Shown in pieces: positions 26,527 to 36,787 of a stretch of 37,470 bases of DNA. Every line of letters starts with the position of its first letter. Position 1 is the first letter of the stretch. Both the position numbers and the translations under genes were made by a program. Source of the stretch: Candidatus Colivicinus equi (GTDB taxonomy: Bacteria > Bacillota_I > Bacilli_A > Erysipelotrichales > Erysipelotrichaceae); assembly GCA_018064825.1 (NCBI GenBank), contig JAGHUL010000042.1:1-37470 (forward strand). The letters are read 5' to 3'. Below the pieces are notes generated by a model that did no database searches, was not told the DNA's origin, and saw only the letters and a program-made list of their open reading frames with translations.

Positions 26527-27503
26527 CGTAGTTTAAAAGACAAAGAACCTTTTCCATCACTATATTTTACGTTACATATAGCACCATTAATTAAGGTCAT
26601 GCCCGGTTTAGTATGCCCAATATCCATCTCACAAATATGCGGGATGTTTTTTAACGCTAAATCAGCAGCTTTTATATAATCGAATTTGGCATCTTCTACT
26701 GTTGGAAATGCAACTCTACCAATTAATACTGCCTTGCAATGTTTAAAGAAACCAGCATATTTAAATTGAAGCAAAGTTAAATAGAAAGCATAGCTGGACA
26801 TATTGAAAACATCAAAGTACCAGATAATACCATCGTCCTTGTATTTTTCTAAAAATTGTTTCGTATAATCATATTCAGTACCAACTATTTTTTCAATTAC
26901 TTCTAAACAGCCACCAATTAATCTTCCTGTCTCGTTAACATCGTTTTTACTTATCCATTTAACTTTTTTATCAAATACTTTAACATCGTTACATGTGTCA
27001 ATAAAGTCTTGATATTTAGTATATGATTTCTGAATTTTGATACTACCATTTAAGTAATCTAAATTTTGTTTCTTACTTCTATTTAAATCAAGAGTATACC
27101 CACCACCATTGTGCCCGTACATAGTCGCAATATCTAATTTTGTAGTAACTGTATACAAAAGATTTGTAGGATCAGACATTCCTAATAACCACTTTGGATT
27201 ATCCTTGATGTGATCAAAATTGATGTAAGGAAGAACTTCTAACATATAATCTCCGCCAGTAACACAGCTAATAGCATTAACGTCTTTATCTAGTACTAAT
27301 TCATCAATTTCTTTAGCTCTATTTTTACTACCGGTACTTCTATTTCCAATATTTCTTACTGATTTTGTCTCTTTAACTTTATATCCGTACTTTTTTATAG
27401 CTTTTATTGATTCATCTAATGACTCAAGTTTGTTTCCCATGCCAGCACTAGGCGCACAAATACCTATTGTATCGTTCTTCTTTAGAAAATTTGGATAAAT
27501 CAT
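26523..27503 (-). CDS. S66-family LD-carboxypeptidase / MccF-like peptidase
   Basis: 326 aa. S66 features: N-terminal DTIGICAPSAG, VTGGDYMLEVLPYI, nucleophile Ser110 in LLGMSDPTNL, and His297 in DIGHTKP. Members remove the terminal D-Ala from muropeptide tetrapeptides (LdcA) or cleave microcin-C-type conjugates (MccF). GMSDPTNL and the long insert lean toward the MccF-like branch, but the choice is uncertain. Cytoplasmic. SD GAAGGAG. Monocistronic. Confidence 0.82.
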   Translation of the reverse strand: MIYPNFLKKNDTIGICAPSAGMGNKLESLDESIKAIKKYGYKVKETKSVRNIGNRSTGSKNRAKEIDELVLDKDVNAISCVTGGDYMLEVLPYINFDHIKDNPKWLLGMSDPTNLLYTVTTKLDIATMYGHNGGGYTLDLNRSKKQNLDYLNGSIKIQKSYTKYQDFIDTCNDVKVFDKKVKWISKNDVNETGRLIGGCLEVIEKIVGTEYDYTKQFLEKYKDDGIIWYFDVFNMSSYAFYLTLLQFKYAGFFKHCKAVLIGRVAFPTVEDAKFDYIKAADLALKNIPHICEMDIGHTKPGMTLINGAICNVKYSDGKGSLSFKLR

Positions 27504-27553
27504 ATAAATACTCCTTCACAATTTTCTTAATTATAACTAAAAGGAGAAATATT

Positions 27554-27582
27554 TTGAACATAGTTCACAAAAAAATGATAAG
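27554..27582 (+). promoter_or_regulatory. Candidate cold-shock gene promoter
   Basis: TTGAAC, a 17-nt spacer, then GATAAG, giving a leader of about 30 nt ending in AAGGGG. The leader is much shorter than the long regulatory leader of enterobacterial cspA. Confidence 0.4.
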
Positions 27583-27620
27583 ATAAAAGTGCATATAGTT
27601 TTGCTAGATAAGGGGATACA

Positions 27621-27818
27621 ATGACAGGTAAAGTTAAGTGGTTCAATGCTTCTAAGGGCTATGGCTTTATCACTGGTGATGACGGCAAGGAAGTGTTTGT
27701 GCATTTCTCTGCAATCGTAGCAGATGGTTACAAAACTCTAGATGAGGGCGCAACTGTTGAATACGAAGTTAATGAAGGTGAAAAAGGTCCACAAGCAGTT
27801 AACGTGGTTAAAAAATAA
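27621..27818 (+). CDS. Cold-shock protein, CspA family
   Basis: 65 aa single cold-shock domain. RNP1 KGYGFITG and RNP2 VFVHFSAI are present, and [14 protein letters not shown] is the standard start. It binds single-stranded RNA/DNA as an RNA chaperone. Which of the several Csp paralogues it is cannot be judged. Monocistronic, with AAGGGG before the ATG and a bidirectional terminator after it. Confidence 0.95.
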   Translation: MTGKVKWFNASKGYGFITGDDGKEVFVHFSAIVADGYKTLDEGATVEYEVNEGEKGPQAVNVVKK

Positions 27819-27836
27819 ATTTAATAACGTAGACTA

Positions 27837-27867
27837 AAATAAAAGATGCAATAAGCATCTTTTATTT
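27837..27867. terminator. Bidirectional terminator between csp and buk
   Basis: AAATAAAAGATGC / GCATCTTTTATTT, 13-bp stem with a 5-nt loop and A/T flanks on both sides. It serves the convergent csp (+) and buk (-) genes and overlaps the buk stop codon. Confidence 0.8.
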
Positions 27868-28956
27868 ATCAAATCCAAATTTAGTAAATACAGGCTTTCG
27901 TTCATAAACGATAGCCTTATTTTTGTTTATCAAAACTTTATATGTTTCAAGTGCTAAAGTTTCTTGTTCCCTATCGTTAACTATACTAATAGGTGCGATG
28001 TAACCACAATAATCTTTTATTTCTTCAACTAAATCAGGGAATCTAATATATCCACCAGTAAGAATTATTTGCTTTACATCACCTTTTAAAACAGAAGCCA
28101 TAGCACCGATTTGTTTAGCGATATTGTATATCATAGCATGCCATACTGTTGTTGCTTTTTCATCTCCATTGTTCATCAATTCTCTAATTGTATCTGCTTT
28201 AGAAGTTCCAAAGAAAGATACAAAACCACCTGTCTTAGAAAGCATTGTTTCAACTTCTTGTAATGAATGCTCTTTTAAATATTTGATTAATGAACCAATA
28301 GGAACAGAACCTATACGCGTTGGAGAAAATGGACCATCGCCGCCAGAGCCAACATTGCAATCAATAATCTTGCCATGACAATGAGCACCAACGGTTATAC
28401 CACCATCTATGTGAGCGACAATCAAGTTCACATTTTCATAGTCTAGATTATTATGTTCACAATAGTATCTTGCGGCAGCCTTTTGATTTAGAGCGTGACT
28501 TGATGGATTTCGATAAACTCCTTCGATACCAGTTATTCTTGCAACATCAGCTAATTCATCCAAATTAGTTGGATTCATCGTAAACATAGGCTTATTGTAT
28601 TTTGAACCTAATTCATATGCTATCAGTACTCCAAGTTTAGCCGGATGTTCACTGCCACCTACGCCATTATATGTATCATCATATAAAGCTTTATCAATTA
28701 TGGTTACACCTTCTTTTTGGCTATAAGCGCTTCCGCCTCTACCGACATAAGCATCAATATCCTCTATCAGACAACCATTATCGTTTAGCATCTTTAATAT
28801 AAGATCTTTACGAAATGGAATTTGTTCGTTTATGTGACTGTATTGTTTTAATACATCAGCATCATGAAAAATACTATTAGTAAATAACTCTCTATCATTC
28901 TCGTAAACACTAATTTTTGTTGATGTTGAACCGGGATTAATAACCAATATTTTCAT
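27862..28956 (-). CDS. buk: Butyrate kinase
   Basis: 364 aa, ASKHA-fold acetate/butyrate kinase family. NPGSTSTKISVY, GRGGSAYSQKEGV, NPSSHALNQKAAA, AHIDGGITVGAHCHGKI and GSGGDGPFSPTRIGSVPIG are diagnostic of Buk. It converts butyryl-phosphate plus ADP to butyrate plus ATP, or a branched-chain acyl equivalent. No phosphate butyryltransferase (ptb) is adjacent. No SD is seen; TATAAT lies 8 nt before the ATG. Confidence 0.93.
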   Translation of the reverse strand: MKILVINPGSTSTKISVYENDRELFTNSIFHDADVLKQYSHINEQIPFRKDLILKMLNDNGCLIEDIDAYVGRGGSAYSQKEGVTIIDKALYDDTYNGVGGSEHPAKLGVLIAYELGSKYNKPMFTMNPTNLDELADVARITGIEGVYRNPSSHALNQKAAARYYCEHNNLDYENVNLIVAHIDGGITVGAHCHGKIIDCNVGSGGDGPFSPTRIGSVPIGSLIKYLKEHSLQEVETMLSKTGGFVSFFGTSKADTIRELMNNGDEKATTVWHAMIYNIAKQIGAMASVLKGDVKQIILTGGYIRFPDLVEEIKDYCGYIAPISIVNDREQETLALETYKVLINKNKAIVYERKPVFTKFGFDK

Positions 28957-28964
28957 ACTATGAA

Positions 28965-28970
28965 ATTATA
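28965..28970 (-). promoter_or_regulatory. -10 box of a probable leaderless buk promoter
   Basis: TATAAT on the minus strand, 8 nt from the buk ATG. A weak TTAGAA lies 18 nt further upstream. Confidence 0.45.
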
Positions 28971-29002
28971 CAACAAATCATGAGCCTATTCTAAAGGCAA
29001 AG

Positions 29003-29034
29003 AAAATGCTAGATACAAATATATCTAGCATTTT
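29003..29034 (-). terminator. Terminator of the heat-shock operon after clpB
   Basis: AAAATGCTAGATA / TATCTAGCATTTT, 13-bp perfect stem with a 6-nt loop, followed on the minus strand by CTTTG. It lies just past the clpB stop. Confidence 0.82.
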
Positions 29035-29039
29035 ACTAA

Positions 29040-31595
29040 TTAAGCTAATTTATTGATTGTATAGTTTCCATCTTTATCGAGACCAACTTCTATTTTTTTA
29101 CTATCATAGTTTTCAAGTAAGAATTTCGCAATCAATGATTCTATAGCTCTTTGGATGTGACGTTTCATTGGCCTTGCGCCATATGTTTCATCAAAACCGC
29201 ATTCTACTATCTTATTTAGTGCTTCATCAGTTATCGATAATTCAACATCCGATTGAGCTAATCTATCTTTTAAAATAGTTAAGAATTTATTTGCGACTTT
29301 CTGAATTACTTCTTGGTCTAGTGGATTGAAAACAATAATCTCATCAATACGATTTATGAATTCAGGTTTGAAAGTAACTTTGACAATTTGTTCATATGCT
29401 TTTTGTTTCTTATCCTTATCTTTTTCAAAAGCATATTCACTTCCTAAATTAGAAGTCATGATAATGATTGTATTTTTGAAATCAACAGTTACACCCTTAG
29501 AATCTGTGATTCTACCATCATCTAATATTTGTAATAAGATATTGAATACATCAGGATGTGCTTTTTCAATCTCATCTAACAGAACTATTGAATAAGGCTT
29601 CCTTCTAACAGCTTCAGTTAATTGCCCGCCTTCTTCGTATCCAACATATCCTGGAGGAGCTCCTATTAATCTAGATACACTAAATTTCTCCATATATTCA
29701 GACATGTCGATTCTTACGATCTTTGATTCATCATCAAATAATTGTTGAGCTAAAGCTTTCGCAACTTCCGTTTTTCCTACGCCAGTTGGCCCTAAGAACA
29801 GGAATGAACCAATTGGTCTATTGATATCAGAAACTTGTGCCTTTGACCTTAAAATAGCGTCTGCAACTAAATCTAGAGCTTCATCTTGACCCATAACGCG
29901 ATTAGCTAAAGAATCCTTAAGTTTTAATAGCTTGCTTCTTTCACTAGACAATAATTTACTAACTTCGATATGTGTCCATTTAGAAACAACTTTTGCGATT
30001 GAGTTTTCATCTACAACTTCTGAAAGCATCCTATCTTCTTGTTTTGAAGATAACTCTTTTAATTTGCTTTCTAGATTTGGAATAGTTTCATATTGTAATT
30101 TTGATGCTTTTTCATAATCAGCATTATTCTGTGCATCAGACATCTCTAGTTTTGCGATTTCTAATTTTTCTTTTATGTCTTTACTAGAATTTAAATCATC
30201 TTTTTCTTTATTCCACTTTGCATCTAGTATATTCTTTTTCTCTTTTAATTCTGCTAGTTCTTTTTCTAGTTCTTCTAGATGCTTGCTAGTTTTTTCGTCA
30301 TCTTTTTCTTTCTTTAATGAAACTTTTTCAATTTCTAATGTATCTATTTTTCTAGATAACTCATCTAACTCTACTGGCTTAGAATCCATTTCAACTCTTG
30401 TAGAAGCGCATGCTTCATCTATCAAATCTATTGCTTTATCTGGTAAGAATCTATCAGTGATATATCTATTTGATAAACTAGCAGCTGCGATAATAGCATC
30501 GTCTTTTATCACAACACCATGATGAGCCTCAAAACGATCTTTTAATCCTCTAAGAATTGATATTGTATCTTCAACACTTGGCTCATCAACGCTTACCTTT
30601 TGGAATCTTCTTTCTAGAGCGGCATCTTTCTCAATATATTTACGATATTCATCAAAGGTTGTTGCGCCTATACATCTTAATTCACCACGTGCCAACATAG
30701 GCTTTAATAGATTAGCGGCATCCATAGCACCTTCAGTTTTGCCTGCGCCAACTAGATTATGGATTTCGTCAATAAACAAGATAATCTGTCCATTCTTTTC
30801 TTGAACTTCTTTTAATACAGCTTTTAATCTTTCCTCAAATTCACCACGATATTTAGCTCCAGCAATTAAAGAGCCCATATCAAGTTCAATCAAATCCTTA
30901 TCTTTCAATCCTAAAGGAACATCGTTATTAAATATACGCCAAGCTAGACCCTCAACAATCGCTGTTTTTCCTACACCTGGTTCACCAATTAGCACAGGGT
31001 TATTTTTCGTTTTACGTGAAAGAATTTCGATGACACGTCTAATTTCATCGTCTCTGCCAATAACAGGATCAATCTTGCCGTTTCTTACATCATCGACTAG
31101 ATTTCTTCCATATTTTTGCAATGGGTTTAAATTGTTTTCATCTTCTTGATTATTGATCACACTACCACCTCTATTCTTACTGTATAAGTTTTCTATATCT
31201 TCCTTTGTGAAACCACAATATTTTCTTAATTCTTCACAAACACTTGAATTATTAAACAATGTTGTAATAAACATATCGAATAATGAAACATACTTATCTT
31301 TTCTTTGCTTTGATTTATTTAGTGCTTCATTAAATGATTGAGCAACATATCTATTCAACGATGGTTCACTAGTAGAATTTGATGTTGATAATTTATTTAG
31401 ATATGAATCATTAATATTTATCAATTGATTAACATTTGTGTGGTAAGTTCCCAATAAATCAGTGATATCTCTATCTACCAAAAATGCTGCCATCATATGT
31501 TCTGAACATAATTCAGGATTATTATTTTGTTTACATATACTAACTGCTTTAATAAATATTTCTTGTAACTTTTCTGTCATTATTTCAGGATTCAT
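29040..31595 (-). CDS. clpB: ATP-dependent disaggregase ClpB
   Basis: 851 aa. Clp N-domain, first AAA+ module ([29 protein letters not shown]), a coiled-coil middle domain (about 400-520), and second AAA+ module ([40 protein letters not shown]). It rescues aggregated proteins with DnaK. The ATG at 31595 is preferred over 31601 because AAGGAGG is then 7-8 nt upstream. It is last in the chaperone cluster, with a CIRCE operator right before its SD. Confidence 0.96.
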   Translation of the reverse strand: MNPEIMTEKLQEIFIKAVSICKQNNNPELCSEHMMAAFLVDRDITDLLGTYHTNVNQLININDSYLNKLSTSNSTSEPSLNRYVAQSFNEALNKSKQRKDKYVSLFDMFITTLFNNSSVCEELRKYCGFTKEDIENLYSKNRGGSVINNQEDENNLNPLQKYGRNLVDDVRNGKIDPVIGRDDEIRRVIEILSRKTKNNPVLIGEPGVGKTAIVEGLAWRIFNNDVPLGLKDKDLIELDMGSLIAGAKYRGEFEERLKAVLKEVQEKNGQIILFIDEIHNLVGAGKTEGAMDAANLLKPMLARGELRCIGATTFDEYRKYIEKDAALERRFQKVSVDEPSVEDTISILRGLKDRFEAHHGVVIKDDAIIAAASLSNRYITDRFLPDKAIDLIDEACASTRVEMDSKPVELDELSRKIDTLEIEKVSLKKEKDDEKTSKHLEELEKELAELKEKKNILDAKWNKEKDDLNSSKDIKEKLEIAKLEMSDAQNNADYEKASKLQYETIPNLESKLKELSSKQEDRMLSEVVDENSIAKVVSKWTHIEVSKLLSSERSKLLKLKDSLANRVMGQDEALDLVADAILRSKAQVSDINRPIGSFLFLGPTGVGKTEVAKALAQQLFDDESKIVRIDMSEYMEKFSVSRLIGAPPGYVGYEEGGQLTEAVRRKPYSIVLLDEIEKAHPDVFNILLQILDDGRITDSKGVTVDFKNTIIIMTSNLGSEYAFEKDKDKKQKAYEQIVKVTFKPEFINRIDEIIVFNPLDQEVIQKVANKFLTILKDRLAQSDVELSITDEALNKIVECGFDETYGARPMKRHIQRAIESLIAKFLLENYDSKKIEVGLDKDGNYTINKLA

Positions 31596-31608
31596 TGTCA
31601 TACCTCCT

Positions 31609-31635
31609 TTAGCACTTAATTGATAAGAGTGCTAA
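31609..31635. promoter_or_regulatory. CIRCE operator before clpB
   Basis: TTAGCACTT, 9 nt, GAGTGCTAA: one mismatch from the HrcA-binding consensus. It lies in the dnaJ-clpB gap, abutting the AAGGAGG of clpB. Confidence 0.9.
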
Positions 31636-31647
31636 TACGACTGCTTT

Positions 31648-31673
31648 TTTAAGTAGGATTTCTCCTACTTAAA
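31648..31673 (-). other. Hairpin at the dnaJ stop codon without a U-tract
   Basis: TTTAAGTAGGA / TCCTACTTAAA, 11-bp stem with a GAAA loop on the minus strand, spanning the dnaJ stop. It is followed by AAAGCAG rather than U residues, so it may be an mRNA-stabilising or processing element rather than a terminator. Confidence 0.5.
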
Positions 31674-32801
31674 TGCTTTTTTGAATTTTTCAAATACTGA
31701 TTCTTTACTATCTTCCAAATGTAATTTTTCGTATAGTTCTTTTTCAGTTTTTGATAACTTTTTCGGAATAGTGATTTCTACCTCTACGTATTGATCACCG
31801 ACGGAAGAACCTCTAACATCTTTAACACCATATCCTTTTAGTCTTAGATGTTGGCCAGGTTGAGTACCAGCTGGAATATTTAATTCAACATCGCCATGGC
31901 AAGTAGGAACATCTACTTTAGTACCAAGCGTTGCATCTACAGAAGAGATTGGAATTTTGATGTAGATATCGTTTCCGTCTCTTACAAAATATTTATGTGG
32001 TTTAACTCTAACTTCGATATATAAATCACCATTAGGGCCACCGTTTTCGCCTCTTTCACCATAGCCAGATAGTCTTACTTGTTGACCAGAACTAATACCA
32101 GCTGGAATATTAACTTCAACTTGTTCTTTTACGCGGTTATATCCTTCGCCATTGCAATATGAGCATTTCTTCTTAATATGCTTTCCAGTTCCATGGCAAT
32201 CAGGGCAGACGCTTTGTTGTTGCATTACACCAAAGGCTGTACGAGTCTGTCTAGTAACTCTTCCGGTTCCCTTACATGTTGGACATGTTTCAATGTCGGC
32301 AGAACTTTGAGCACCAGTTCCATCACAATGACTACATTTCTTATCAACAGTTATATTGACGAGTTTCTCAACACCATGAATGGAATCAAGGAATTCAATG
32401 TCCATAGACATATAACGATTATCACCCTTAATTGGGCCACTTCTTGCACGTGATCCGCCGCCGAAATTAAATCCTGAGAATCCTCCCATGCCTCCCATGA
32501 AGCTAGAGAAGATATCGCCAAGATCATCCATATTCATGCCGCCGAAGCCACCACCAAAACCGCCGTAGTTCGCACCATCCATTCCCGCAAACCCAAATTG
32601 GTCATATGTCGATTTCTTTTGCGGATCAGATAGCACCTCATACGCTTCATTTATTTCTTTGAATTTGGCTTCAGCATCAGGCGCTTTATTTACGTCTGGA
32701 TGATATTGCTTAGCGAGTTTACGATAAGCTTTTTTAATTTCATCTTCGCTGGCGCTTTTAGATATACCTAAGACGTCGTAATAATCGCGTTTATCTGCCA
32801 T
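31665..32801 (-). CDS. dnaJ: Chaperone DnaJ (type I Hsp40)
   Basis: 378 aa. J-domain with HPD in [12 protein letters not shown], Gly/Phe-rich region (about 75-120), and four CxxCxGxG zinc motifs ([32 protein letters not shown]). The substrate-binding C-terminal domains follow. It is the full type I architecture. It stimulates DnaK ATPase and delivers clients. 22 nt downstream of dnaK. Confidence 0.97.
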   Translation of the reverse strand: MADKRDYYDVLGISKSASEDEIKKAYRKLAKQYHPDVNKAPDAEAKFKEINEAYEVLSDPQKKSTYDQFGFAGMDGANYGGFGGGFGGMNMDDLGDIFSSFMGGMGGFSGFNFGGGSRARSGPIKGDNRYMSMDIEFLDSIHGVEKLVNITVDKKCSHCDGTGAQSSADIETCPTCKGTGRVTRQTRTAFGVMQQQSVCPDCHGTGKHIKKKCSYCNGEGYNRVKEQVEVNIPAGISSGQQVRLSGYGERGENGGPNGDLYIEVRVKPHKYFVRDGNDIYIKIPISSVDATLGTKVDVPTCHGDVELNIPAGTQPGQHLRLKGYGVKDVRGSSVGDQYVEVEITIPKKLSKTEKELYEKLHLEDSKESVFEKFKKAFK

Positions 32802-32823
32802 AATACCATCCTTTCTTTATTAA

Positions 32824-35212
<2,389 letters not shown>

Positions 35213-35222
35213 ATTGTCCCTT

Positions 35223-36245
35223 CTAATTAAACATATCTTCAATTTCTTTACAGATAAAGTCTAATAAATTAACTACTCTTGAATATTCCATACGTCTTGG
35301 ACCAACTACCATCAATCTTGCGTTGTCCTCATTGCCTTTACCAATTTTTATTTCATTCGATATTATCGCAATATCATCTTTCCATACTAATTCGGTACCC
35401 ATTGGTGTTTTAGCAATGACATTGTTTTCTTGAAGTTCATGATCCACTAAACGTCTAAACATTTTCGAATCATCAAAGAATTTTGTCATCTCTTTCAATT
35501 TTTCAATGTCTGCATATTCTGGTTGATACATCATATTTGACGTTCCATCGAAATATAATGTCTCTGAAGCAAATTTCACAAATGCTCCCGCAAATGCATT
35601 AAACAACATCTCAAATCTTCTTACCGATTTATTCAGAACTGGTTTTAGTTGTTCTAATTTCTCTGATAAATCGCATATAGGCGTTCCTCTAAGACGATCA
35701 TTCAAGATATCAGTACAAGTTTGAATATCTTCTATCGATACTTCTTGAGGGAAATTGAAGGTCTTGTTTTCCGTATAGCCAGTATTTGTAATAAATACAC
35801 ATACAGCTGTTTTTGGATCAATTTGGAATACTCTAATATGTTCTAGACATTGTTTCTTAGCATCAGGTCCTAACATACCGGAAGCCAAATTAGTCATATC
35901 TGAGACAATTTTGCAGCATTCCTTGATGGCATCTTCTATATTCATGTTTCGATTATCGAAGATACTAGTTAAAGCAAGTTTAACTTCTTCATCCATATCC
36001 TTCTTTAATAAATGTTCACAATAATATTGATAACCTTTATTTGAAGGAATACGACCAGCGGAAGTATGTGGTTTCTCTAGATATCCCATAGTTTCTAGAA
36101 CTGCCATATCGTTTCTAATAGTTGCGCTAGAATATGGCAACTTATATTTATCTACTAATGTCTTTGAACCAACTGGTTCTGCAGTAGCGACAAACTCATC
36201 AACGATAGCTTTTAGGATGTCTATCATTCTAACAGTTAATGTCAT
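35223..36245 (-). CDS. hrcA: Heat-inducible transcription repressor HrcA
   Basis: 340 aa. N-terminal winged helix (about 1-75, with EPVGSKTL, LPYSSATIRNDMAVLETMGYLEKPHTSAGRIPS) and a GAF-like dimerisation domain with the C-terminal VGPRRMEYSRVVNLLDFI. It represses class I heat-shock genes at CIRCE, with activity normally aided by GroEL. It is first in the cluster and autoregulated through the CIRCE sites upstream. SD AAAGGAGG. Confidence 0.97.
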   Translation of the reverse strand: MTLTVRMIDILKAIVDEFVATAEPVGSKTLVDKYKLPYSSATIRNDMAVLETMGYLEKPHTSAGRIPSNKGYQYYCEHLLKKDMDEEVKLALTSIFDNRNMNIEDAIKECCKIVSDMTNLASGMLGPDAKKQCLEHIRVFQIDPKTAVCVFITNTGYTENKTFNFPQEVSIEDIQTCTDILNDRLRGTPICDLSEKLEQLKPVLNKSVRRFEMLFNAFAGAFVKFASETLYFDGTSNMMYQPEYADIEKLKEMTKFFDDSKMFRRLVDHELQENNVIAKTPMGTELVWKDDIAIISNEIKIGKGNEDNARLMVVGPRRMEYSRVVNLLDFICKEIEDMFN

Positions 36246-36261
36246 ATCCTCGCCTCCTTTT

Positions 36262-36288
36262 TTAGCACTCTAAACTTCCTACTGCTAA
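36262..36288. promoter_or_regulatory. Degenerate second CIRCE before hrcA
   Basis: TTAGCACTC, 9 nt, TACTGCTAA: left arm perfect, right arm with two mismatches. It lies in the hrcA leader just downstream of the -10. Confidence 0.5.
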
Positions 36289-36289
36289 T

Positions 36290-36318
36290 ATAGTACAACA
36301 ACTATTTAGCACTGTCAA
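36290..36318 (-). promoter_or_regulatory. hrcA operon promoter
   Basis: Minus strand: TTGACA, a 17-nt spacer, TACTAT. The -35 lies inside the main CIRCE. Confidence 0.75.
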
Positions 36319-36332
36319 CATATAAGTGCTAA
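36306..36332. promoter_or_regulatory. CIRCE operator overlapping the hrcA -35
   Basis: TTAGCACTG, 9 nt, AAGTGCTAA: each arm matches the consensus except its innermost base. It covers the TTGACA of the hrcA promoter. Confidence 0.9.
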
Positions 36333-36341
36333 ATCTAGGAT

Positions 36342-36360
36342 AAATTATGGCTGCTATATT
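36342..36360 (+). repeat. Direct repeat, copy 1 (AAATTATGGCTGCTATATT)
   Basis: Identical over 19 bp to 36624-36642. Both copies contain ATGGCTGCTATA (start MAAI) and both follow an AGGA-type sequence. Confidence 0.9.
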
Positions 36361-36376
36361 TTGTTTTTGTTCTACC

Positions 36377-36393
36377 ACAACTATATTTGAAAC
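36377..36393 (+). repeat. 18-bp-family repeat R1
   Basis: ACAACTATATTTGAAAC, one base shorter than the family ACAAACTRTATTTGAAAC. Confidence 0.7.
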
Positions 36394-36395
36394 GC

Positions 36396-36413
36396 ACAAA
36401 CTCAAAATGAAAC
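36396..36413 (+). repeat. 18-bp-family repeat R2 (diverged)
   Basis: ACAAACTCAAAATGAAAC; both ends match the family and the centre differs. It starts about 20 bp after R1. Confidence 0.5.
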
Positions 36414-36459
36414 GAGTGGTGTTTTTTTAAAAGAAAATAAGGATTTTTTCATCATTTCA

Positions 36460-36477
36460 ACAAACTATATGTGAAAC
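36460..36477 (+). repeat. 18-bp-family repeat R3
   Basis: ACAAACTATATGTGAAAC; one mismatch from the family sequence. Confidence 0.7.
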
Positions 36478-36513
36478 AGAAGTGTTAAAAATTTAATAAA
36501 ATTGCTAAAAAAC

Positions 36514-36531
36514 ACAAACTGTATTTGAAAC
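36514..36531 (+). repeat. 18-bp-family repeat R4
   Basis: ACAAACTGTATTTGAAAC; it lies directly before the GC-rich terminator. Confidence 0.7.
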
Positions 36532-36537
36532 AAAATC

Positions 36538-36560
36538 TTTGGGTCGGTTTCCGACCCAAA
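36538..36560 (+). terminator. GC-rich terminator/attenuator upstream of the peptide genes
   Basis: TTTGGGTCGG / CCGACCCAAA, 10-bp perfect stem with a TTT loop, followed on the plus strand by AGATATTTTATTTATTTTTTT. The minus side has GATTTTGTTT, so it may also act in reverse. No ordinary gene precedes it on the plus strand, so it ends either a short RNA or a leader. Confidence 0.75.
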
Positions 36561-36575
36561 AGATATTTTATTTAT

Positions 36576-36606
36576 TTTTTTAAGAATTTCAACATTTTTT
36601 AAGAAT
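36576..36606 (+). repeat. Paired 12-bp direct repeats TTTTTTAAGAAT
   Basis: Copies at 36576-36587 and 36595-36606, 19 bp apart start to start, immediately upstream of the small ORF ribosome site. Confidence 0.65.
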
Positions 36607-36623
36607 AAATATATATAAGGAGG

Positions 36624-36642
36624 AAATTATGGCTGCTATATT
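36624..36642 (+). repeat. Direct repeat, copy 2 (AAATTATGGCTGCTATATT)
   Basis: Identical to 36342-36360. It contains the start of the 47-codon ORF. Confidence 0.9.
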
Positions 36643-36772
36643 GGAAATTACGGAAAAGTTAAAAGTATACAAATATCTATTAAACTTTGAAAAAGAGTTC
36701 GATATATTCTCTATAATTATTATCCTTTTTTATAATACTTTCGTATATAAATATGAATGTTATAAAATATGA
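36629..36772 (+). CDS. 47-aa small protein of unknown function
   Basis: Too short for the ORF track. ATG preceded by AAGGAGG at 5-nt spacing, one of the best ribosome sites in the window. The product begins MAAILEITEKLKVYKYLL, has a hydrophobic FSIIIILFYNTFVY segment (about 27-40) that could be membrane-associated, and ends ECYKI. No homologue is recognised. It lies 15 nt before a double-glycine leader peptide gene, so a role in immunity, export or regulation of that peptide is possible but is inference only. Its first codons are duplicated 282 bp upstream. Confidence 0.55.
   Translation: MAAILEITEKLKVYKYLLNFEKEFDIFSIIIILFYNTFVYKYECYKI
36758..36766 (+). promoter_or_regulatory. Candidate extended -10 for the 89-aa peptide gene
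   Basis: TGTTATAAA inside the end of the small ORF would start RNA near 36773, just before AGAGGAG. The -35 is poor. Confidence 0.3.
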
Positions 36773-36787
36773 ATAGAGGAGAACATT

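Larger units (their letters stand above)
36347..36430 (+). other. Possible 27-codon ORF sharing the MAAI start
   Basis: ATG in repeat copy 1 opens MAAIFCFCSTTTIFETHKLKMKRVVFF and stop. A weak AGGA lies upstream. It could be a leader peptide or the remnant of a duplicated gene start; there is no independent support for translation. Confidence 0.25.

Noticed and set aside
27541-27586. Ten-codon TTG-started leader ORF before csp
   Set aside because: AAAGGAG precedes a TTG, but the ORF would overlap the likely csp promoter and ends before its expected transcription start.
36313-36332. Divergent plus-strand promoter from the hrcA CIRCE region
   Set aside because: TATAAG is present but no -35 at acceptable spacing; not strong enough to annotate.
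36377-36531. CRISPR array
   Set aside because: Repeats are only 18 bp, imperfect, spaced 20, 64 and 54 bp apart and without cas genes; not a CRISPR.
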